NCBI GenBank assembly: GCA_023055355.1
Contig: JALJCS010000015.1
Location: forward strand, 21,503,516-21,567,515
Direction: 5' to 3'
DNA: 64,000 bases
From: Agelaius tricolor
Lineage: Eukaryota; Chordata; Aves; Passeriformes; Icteridae
Positions within the stretch are counted from its first letter, which is position 1; each line of letters starts with the position of its first letter. Shown here one piece after another: positions 58,216 to 64,000 of the stretch. The position numbers and the translations under genes were made by a program. The notes under the pieces were generated by a model that was given only the letters and a program-made list of their open reading frames with translations, was not told where the DNA came from and did no database searches.

Positions 58216-59241
58216 TCAGCTCTCAGCCTGCCGGAGGGTGGAGAGGCAGCGCACGCTCTTTCCCATGCCTGCATTTTCGCCACCCCAGAAATGCCCTTTA
58301 TCCCCTCGGATAAGAGATCTGGGTTTGTTAAGGAAAACCTGGCTGGGAGAAGAGGAGGTGAGAGGTCGAGCTGTTCAAGCTGGTCTGGATCCCATCAGCA
58401 TTTGCCGGCTTCTCCAGCTCTCAAACTTCCTGGGTCTGGGAAGGGACAGACCTCAGTGCTGTGATCCTGTGCAGTTTGGGTACATTTTGGTGTGTGACTG
58501 AGTCAGAGGTTCCCTGACCTCTGCAGAAGTCAGATACTTGTGATTTTCCAGACTCTTCTCCTGCTCTTCCCCCTCCTCCCTCCCCCCCTGCTTAGTGAAT
58601 GGTTTAATTTTAAATTAAAAGGAAATACTGCTCTCTAAAATGATTTATTCATGAAGGAAGCAAAGACTCTGCCTAGGATTTTGTGTGGGGCAGGTGGATT
58701 GAGATGGAAGAGCAGCTCCTTTGGCTCCAGGGGCAGCACTTCTTGCTCTCAGTGTTGCCCTGAGCCCTAGCAGTGGGAAAATTCCTTTTAAAAGTTATTG
58801 ATACACCAGCATGGACTCAGGGAGCTCTGGCATGGCAACCTGTGCACAGTGTGCGTTGTTTGGATTTCCCAGGGACATGATCCCCCATACAAATCCCACA
58901 GCAGCAGCTCTTGCACCTCTGAAGTCCAAACAGAACGGGCAGCTTTGGGGAGGAGGGGTCAGGTGCTGGTGAAAAGGTTGTGGTGGTTTGGAAGTAAGTT
59001 CCCTACAACTTGCTGACCACTGCTTGTTCAGCCTCAGGAGCTGCTCTTGGCGTGGTCTGCACTCTGTGCAGGTGGGTCCTGTGGGCCATGTCATGAGGGT
59101 GGTGCTGGGCTCTGCTCGGTGCAGTTTGCAGTGGCAGTGGAAGCTCCTTGTGGTGGATTGAGGGGAGGAGCAGACCTTTCCCTACCAGACTGCTGCCAGC
59201 CTGTCCTCAGAGAGGGATGCCCCAAGGAGTACAGGGGATGG

Positions 59242-59439
59242 ATGGATGCTGGGTGGGTGGGTGGGTGGATGGATAGATGGATGGATGGATGGATGGATGG
59301 ATGGATGGATGGATGGATGAATTGGTGGATGGATGGATGGATGATGGATGGATGGATGGATTGATGGATGGATGGGTGGGTGGATGGATGGATGGATGGA
59401 TGGATGGATGGATGGATGGACGGATGGGTGGACGGATGG

Positions 59440-59473
<34 letters not shown>

Positions 59474-59765
59474 TGGTGGATGGATGGATGGATGGATGGA
59501 TGGATGGATGGATGGATGGATGGACGGATGGATTGGTGGACGGATGGATGGGTGGATGGATGGATTGATGGATGGATGGGTGGGTGGATGGATGGATGGA
59601 TGGATGGATGGATGATGGATGGATGGATGGATGGATGGATGGATGAATTGGTGGATGGATGGATGGATGATGGATGGATGGATGGATTGATGGATGGATG
59701 GGTGGGTGGATGGATGGATGGATGGATGGATGGATGGATGGATGGACGGATGGGTGGACGGATGG

Positions 59766-59799
<34 letters not shown>

Positions 59800-60048
59800 T
59801 GGTGGATGGATGGATGGATGGATGGATGGATGGATGGATGGATGGACGGATGGATTGGTGGACGGATGGATGGGTGGATGGATGGATTGATGGATGGATG
59901 GGTGGGTGGATGGATGGATGGATGGATGGATGATGGATGGATGGATGGATGGATGATGGATGGATGGATGGATGGATGGATGGATGGATGGATGGATGGA
60001 TGATGGATGGATGTATGATGGATGGATGGATGGATGGATGATGGATGG

Positions 60049-60084
<36 letters not shown>

Positions 60085-60356
60085 ATGGATGGATGGACGG
60101 ATTGGTGGATGGATGGATGGATGGATGGATGGATGGATGGATGGATGGATGGATGGACGGATTGGTGGATGGATGGATTGATGGATGGATGGATGGATGG
60201 ACGGATGGATTGGTGGATGGATGGATGGATGGATGGATGGATGGATGGATGGATGGATGGATTGGTGGATGGATGGATTGGTGGATGGATGGATGGATGG
60301 ATGATGGATGGATTGGTGGATGGATGGATGGATGGATGGATGGATGGGTGGGTGGA
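59242..60356. repeat. 1.1 kb (GGAT)n array with higher-order structure
   Basis: The array is almost pure GGAT/ATGG tetranucleotide repeat with scattered substitutions (GGGT, GGAC, GATT, GATGATGG) that act as markers. The marker order AATTGG, GATGATGG, ATTGATGG, GGGTGGG, GGACGG seen from about 59320 is repeated about 326 bp later from 59646, and later markers repeat at about 322 bp, so a block of that size was duplicated. Frames remain open on both strands for up to 474 codons (MDGW or HPSI repeats). These are artefacts. Confidence 0.97.
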
Positions 60357-61044
60357 TGGTGCCTTCACACAGGTGTTGGTTTTCCAGACCATGGAGCAGC
60401 CGCTGTGGCTCAGCCGCTGGCTCAGAGAGCGTGGGCACAGAGCTTTCAGGAGCAGGGCCTTGGCTGCTTTTCCTGTCAGTGCTGAGGCCTGTGGGGTGGA
60501 GGCTGGGTCAGGCACAGCTGTGGGTGCTGGAGGCAGGTTCTCAGCAGGTCAGAGCCCGCTCAGCACACGGAGCCAGCTCGGCTGGGGTGGCTGTCCCCAG
60601 CGTCCCTGGGTGGCTGTGCCAGACTGGGCACGGTGAGCAGAGCAGCCTGGGCCTTGCAGAGGGCTCTGCTGGAAGGGGATCACGAGGAGATGGAGTCAGT
60701 GCCTCCCCTCCCCTGGCAGCAAGGGGCTGAGCAGGGATGGGATGGGACCTACCCAAGCTAGTTCAGAGTCTCCCTGGGTACATGTCTTAGACTCTGCTCC
60801 CTTCCCATCCTGCTTTAGAAAAAATTGCTTTTCAGAAAAAAGCTCAGGGTGGAGCAGGAGGAGGGTGTGCAGCTGGATCTGCTCCCTGCCCTCTGCCTGG
60901 CCGAGGGTGTTGGGGCAGGAGCAGTTTGTGTCCACAGAGCTCCGTTCCTGGTGCCCGACTGTGGGGTGCTCACTGCCAGCGATGTGGGGGCTCAGTCCAG
61001 GCTGCTGGTGGATGGACGTGAGGAGCTGCAGCCCAGCCATGTTG

Positions 61045-61260
61045 GGGACTTGCTGTTTGTAGCCTTGTTTTTTAATCATTTTCTCCCGTTATTGGTATTC
61101 ATAGCTCACATTTTTCCGGTTACTGTCAGCCTGGGCTTTCATCCATTTTAAAGAGCTATTTTTTCCCTTGTTGATGATGATGATGGTATAAAGACAGATG
61201 GTGTAACTGCTTATGAATGTCCTATTTTATTCCCCTCGAACCAGACAGCACACTGGAAGA
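61045..61260. promoter_or_regulatory. Candidate regulatory island between two arrays
   Basis: TTTTTAATCATTTTCTCCCG, TTATTGGTATTCATAGC, TGATGATGATGATGG, GGTATAAAGACAG and GCTTATGAATGTCC make an AT-richer island between the GGAT array and the 61.4 kb G-rich array. The evidence is composition and motif density only. Confidence 0.25.
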
Positions 61261-61423
61261 CACGTATTATTTCCACATGCTCAGGTTAGAGCCCAGACAG
61301 CGGCTGAGCCTGGCTCGCCCTTCCTCTTCCTCCCATGCCGATGCTGACACCTCCGGGTCGCAGCTGGGAGTGCCGCTGCACCAGGAGCCCTTTGTTGTGC
61401 AGCCGGGCCGGGATCCGGGGCTG

Positions 61424-61780
61424 GGGCTCTGGGCTGGGGGCTCTGGGCTGAGAATCTGAGCCGGGGGGCTCTGGGCTGGGGGGCTCTGGGCTGGGGGGCT
61501 CTGGGCTGAGAATCTGAGCCGGGGGGCTCCGGGCTGGGGGCTCCGGGCTGGGGGCTCCGGGCTGGGGGGCTCCGGGCTGGGGGCTCCGGGCTGGGGGCTC
61601 CGGGCTGGGGGGCTCTGGGCTGGGGGGCTCTGGGCTGGGGGCTCCGGGCTGGGGGGCTCTGGGCTGGGGGGCTCTGGGCTGAGAATCTGAGCCGGGGGGC
61701 TCTGGGATGGGGCTCTGGGCTGGGGGGCTCTGGGCTGGGGGGCTCTGGGCTGGGGGCTCTGGGCTGGGGGCTCTCTCAGG
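61424..61780 (+). repeat. G-rich GGGCTCTGGGCTGGGG minisatellite
   Basis: About twenty copies of a 15-17 bp unit occur, CTCTGGGCTGGGGGG with CTCCGGGCTGGGGG variants. A longer variant carrying GAGAATCTGAGCCG occurs three times (near 61450, 61509 and 61681). The + strand has GGG to GGGGGG runs every 6-12 bases, a strong G-quadruplex pattern. The reverse strand reads as SPEPPAQ repeats over long frames, which I reject as coding. Confidence 0.95.
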
Positions 61781-63327
61781 GCATTGGTGATGGGCTGTGG
61801 CCCATGGGCACGCTGTCCTGGGGGCCTCGGAGCACCTGAGCCAGCCAAGAATGGTTAAAATGATTTAAATTAAATATAGAAAACCATTACCAAACGTTTT
61901 TAATAAAACCAGCTAAAATCTGCTCCCACAGCAGCTGCCCCAGCTGAAGGGACACCCTTGCCCTGTGTGAAGTGGTTTGAAGGCACCAGGGTGGTGGGGT
62001 TGGGGTGGGGATGGTTTGTTGTGTTTTTTCCCTAGAGTGGAAAAAATATTGGAATTTTAATTTCTGGAATGTGAACCCAACTGCTGGTTTCACAGCCCTT
62101 CTCCCAGCAAACCTGAGCACTCAGCTCACATGGCAGACTGCCCATCTCACCCTCCACCAGTGATATGTGTCTTTCTACATGTTGGATGCCTTTGTCAGCA
62201 CTGCCACCCATCTCCCCTCTCACTCCCAGTTTAGGCTGTCATATCCTCAAACAGCACTGCTGAGTATCTGCAAGCTGCTAATATATACTTTTAATCTGAA
62301 TTTCTAGCCCTCTTTTTGTTAGGAGGAGGAGGGGGGTTGGTGCTTGAACCCGTTAGGTGGTGCAGGTGAATCTCAGGATTGCGTGGGTTCATGGGGTTTA
62401 CCATGACCAGACAATGTGAGTTAAAGTTCTAAACGATCCTGCCTAAAAATGGGTATAATGGCCTAAAAGTGCCTCTTTTATCCCAGTGGTGGGGTAACCC
62501 CTGTCAGTTACAGGACTGTATGTTAATACCCATGATGGCAGATGATAACGTGGCTGTTACACCCTGGTGTAAGGGAGGGGTCTGGCAGCCACAGCTCTCT
62601 CCCAGAGCCCACCTGACCTTGGAGTGGAGCTGCCCCCCACACTCTGTGCCCATTATGGGCAGGACCATGGTGCCCCATGTTCTGTTCTGAGCTTTCAGCA
62701 CTTCACTGAGTGTTTCCTCCATGTTTCTGCACCTGCATGGTGCTGCCTGGGTTTGCAGGCTCTCCCCGTGCTGGGATGCAGGCAAGGCTGCCAGCGAGTT
62801 CCTCCTGTGCCTCGTGTCGGGGCTGGGGCTGCAGCACACCAGCCCGCTCCGAGCTTGCTCTGGCCAGGAGGGATGGTGTCATTTGATGCAGTGGCTCTGG
62901 CATCTTGGTGAGCAGGGCCAGTTCTGCACCCTGCCACTGGGGCTGAAGAGCTTGAGATGGGGATGAGGAGGAAGGATGAGGCTGAAGGTGCTGCAGGCTC
63001 TGGTCACTCGCTCATGCTTCTGTAGTCCCTGAGGTGGCTGGGTAGAACCTTATTGTGTAGAGAACCATGTCACTGTACATGACACCTCAGGGGCCCTCAG
63101 CAGCTCCAGGGTAGAAGTAGGAGAGGTTTGTTTTGTCTTCATCTCTCAGTTCTTTCAGTTTCTGTCTTGACCAATGAGCAGGTGTGCTGGGAGAACCCTG
63201 GGGGATGCTGATGACCTGCCACCCAACACTTGTGCACAGCCTTTGCTGTTGCTCCTACTCTTTGGCAGCTCCCAGTTCTGTCCTGCCTTCCATGTCTGTG
63301 TCACACTTTCTGCTTTTCTTGTTTCAG

Positions 63328-63435
63328 AAGAACCCAGTGAAGATGTGGAAGGGCCCAATGAAACAGCTGGTGATGCTGAGGAACCTGCCAAGGAGCAAGA
63401 CAGTGCAGGGGACAAGGACCAGAGTAAATGGACAG
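63328..63435 (+). CDS. ZFHX3: ZFHX3 coding exon 5 (residues 1143-1178 plus first base of codon 1179)
   Basis: The acceptor is TTTTCTTGTTTCAG at 63314-63327. The first two bases complete Glu1143 with the G carried from exon 4. The 36 codons encode an acidic linker with EDVEGPNETAGDAEEPAKEQ, matching the mammalian segment at the same place after the IFTIR finger region. It contains no zinc finger. I chose the donor ACAG then GTATGA at 63436. An alternative GTAAAT at 63424 would remove four codons (Ser-Lys-Trp-Thr) without changing phase. The next exon, which should begin the following finger cluster, is outside the window. Confidence 0.88.
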
Positions 63436-64000
63436 GTATGATTCTGTGATTTAGCAGAGGTGCTGTTTGGTCCCTCGTTTTCTTCAAATCCAGGAAGGGG
63501 AGGTGGAAAAAACAGTGGTCCACGAACCGTTTTCAGCTGAGCACAATGTGGCAGTGTCAGTGTGACACAAGTGTCACGTGAAGGCTCTCAGTAGCTGGAG
63601 TTGCGGCGGGTCGGGCTGGGCCGTGGTGCTCTGGGACTGGCCCTGGGCAATGGGGATCAGCAGTGGGAGAGGAGGGGCACAAGGGCACCAGGGCACAGCC
63701 CCTCCTGCCAGCACCAGCACCTGGTTGGACTGAGCATGTCATTTGGTGATTCTGTGATTGTCCCGCCCTGGAGAGCGCCATCCATCTCCCACCCTCACCT
63801 GGTCCTCGCTGCCCTCTCCAGCCTGGCTCCAGGCCCGAGGTGCTGAAGGTGGCGTTGATTTTCCTTGGCCCAGGACACAGCAGTTCTGGCTCCAGGTCCC
63901 GTTTGGTTGGCAGGCTCGGTGTTGGTCAGTGCAATGCCTCAGAAACCCTCAGAAACCCTTAGAAAAGCTTCTTCCAGGCAGCCCTCTCCTGCTGCCTTCA
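63436..64000 (+). other. ZFHX3: ZFHX3 intron 5, 5' portion (cut by window edge)
   Basis: This is the intron after exon 5. Near 63720-63760 the sequence GGTTGGACTGAGCATG followed by GGTGATTCTGTGATTG resembles the last bases of a CR1 element, but the body is not recognisable. A small CTCAGAAACC triplication lies near 63940-63965. Nothing else is recognised. Confidence 0.75.
63718..63762 (+). mobile_element. Possible terminal scrap of a CR1 LINE
   Basis: GGTTGGACTGAG and GATTCTGTGATTG are in the order and spacing seen at CR1 3' ends, but the intervening ATGATCT and TTCCAACC blocks are missing or decayed. It is about 45 bp at most and a low-confidence call. Confidence 0.3.

Larger units (their letters stand above)
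35816..63327 (+). other. ZFHX3: ZFHX3 intron 4
   Basis: This 27.5 kb intron has donor GTGAGT and an acceptor preceded by TTTCTGCTTTTCTTGTTT. I see no coding exon within it. Stretches where I recognise nothing are 35970-37985, 38655-44350, 44740-45120, 46625-51570, 51795-53555, 53840-54200, 54240-55670, 55960-56730, 56925-57590, 58220-59240, 60360-61040 and 61785-63327. These are unique intron sequence with random open frames. A 14-base A run occurs near 55337. The intron holds most of the tandem arrays of the window and two of its CR1 fragments. Confidence 0.9.

Noticed and set aside
59091..60515. Open frames of 474 and 418 codons on the minus strand reading HPSI repeats, and MDGW frames on the plus strand
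   Set aside because: They translate the GGAT tetranucleotide array. Composition is pure repeat, frames are open on both strands, and there are no splice or start signals.
61267..61848. Minus-strand 193-codon Pro/Ser/Glu-rich frame
   Set aside because: Complement of the G-rich minisatellite with only the repeat period as structure.
1..64000. CRISPR arrays, operons, prophage or other prokaryotic systems
   Set aside because: The spliced vertebrate gene, CR1 elements and intron structure show a eukaryotic chromosome. The tandem arrays have no spacer structure.

Overview
The window carries the 5' half of the coding region of one vertebrate gene, ZFHX3 (ATBF1, zinc-finger homeobox 3), on the + strand, in what looks like a bird genome. 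The bird assignment rests on three features: ZFHX3 protein sequence close to the mammalian protein but with many substitutions, at least three 3'-end fragments of CR1 LINEs (the dominant avian interspersed repeat), and relatively short GC-rich introns full of minisatellites. I cannot fix the species. No prokaryotic, viral or plasmid genes are visible.

Layout: 1-9694 is the end of intron 1. Coding exon 2 starts at 9695 with its ATG at 9741 and ends at 12438. Intron 2 is 12439-14359. Exon 3 is 14360-14856, intron 3 is 14857-35583, exon 4 is 35584-35815, intron 4 is 35816-63327, exon 5 is 63328-63435, and intron 5 begins at 63436. The splice phases agree throughout (exon 2 ends in phase 1, exon 3 in phase 0, exon 4 in phase 1, exon 5 in phase 1). 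The four coding segments join into about 1178 residues of a protein that is roughly 3700 residues in mammals. They hold about ten zinc-finger units, an acidic Glu/Asp tract and a 14-residue Ala tract. The homeodomains and the rest of the protein lie beyond the right edge.

The remaining 60 kb or so is intronic. It contains about ten tandem arrays: compound 28/15 bp at 3.6 kb, 15-22 bp at 21.8 kb, 14 bp at 32.3 kb, 24 bp at 33.5 kb, 15 bp at 38 kb, 21 bp at 45.5 kb, 40 bp at 53.6 kb, about 55 bp at 57.6 kb, a 1.1 kb GGAT array at 59.2-60.4 kb and about 16 bp at 61.4 kb. It also has a short telomere-like motif at 45.1 kb. Between the arrays lie AT-rich islands dense in homeodomain-type (TAAT), CCAAT, SOX, FOX and GATA-like motifs, some with perfect palindromes. 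These look like conserved non-coding elements of a developmental regulator, but that is inference because no alignment could be run.

Nearly all long open frames outside the four exons come from tandem repeats or lie antisense to coding exons, and are not genes. I found no new multi-gene system. The points most worth following up are an out-of-frame upstream ORF overlapping the ZFHX3 start, a perfect 18 bp palindrome in an AT-rich island at 58.1 kb, the TAAT/CCAAT-dense island at 51.6 kb, and the large GGAT array with a 322-326 bp higher-order duplication.
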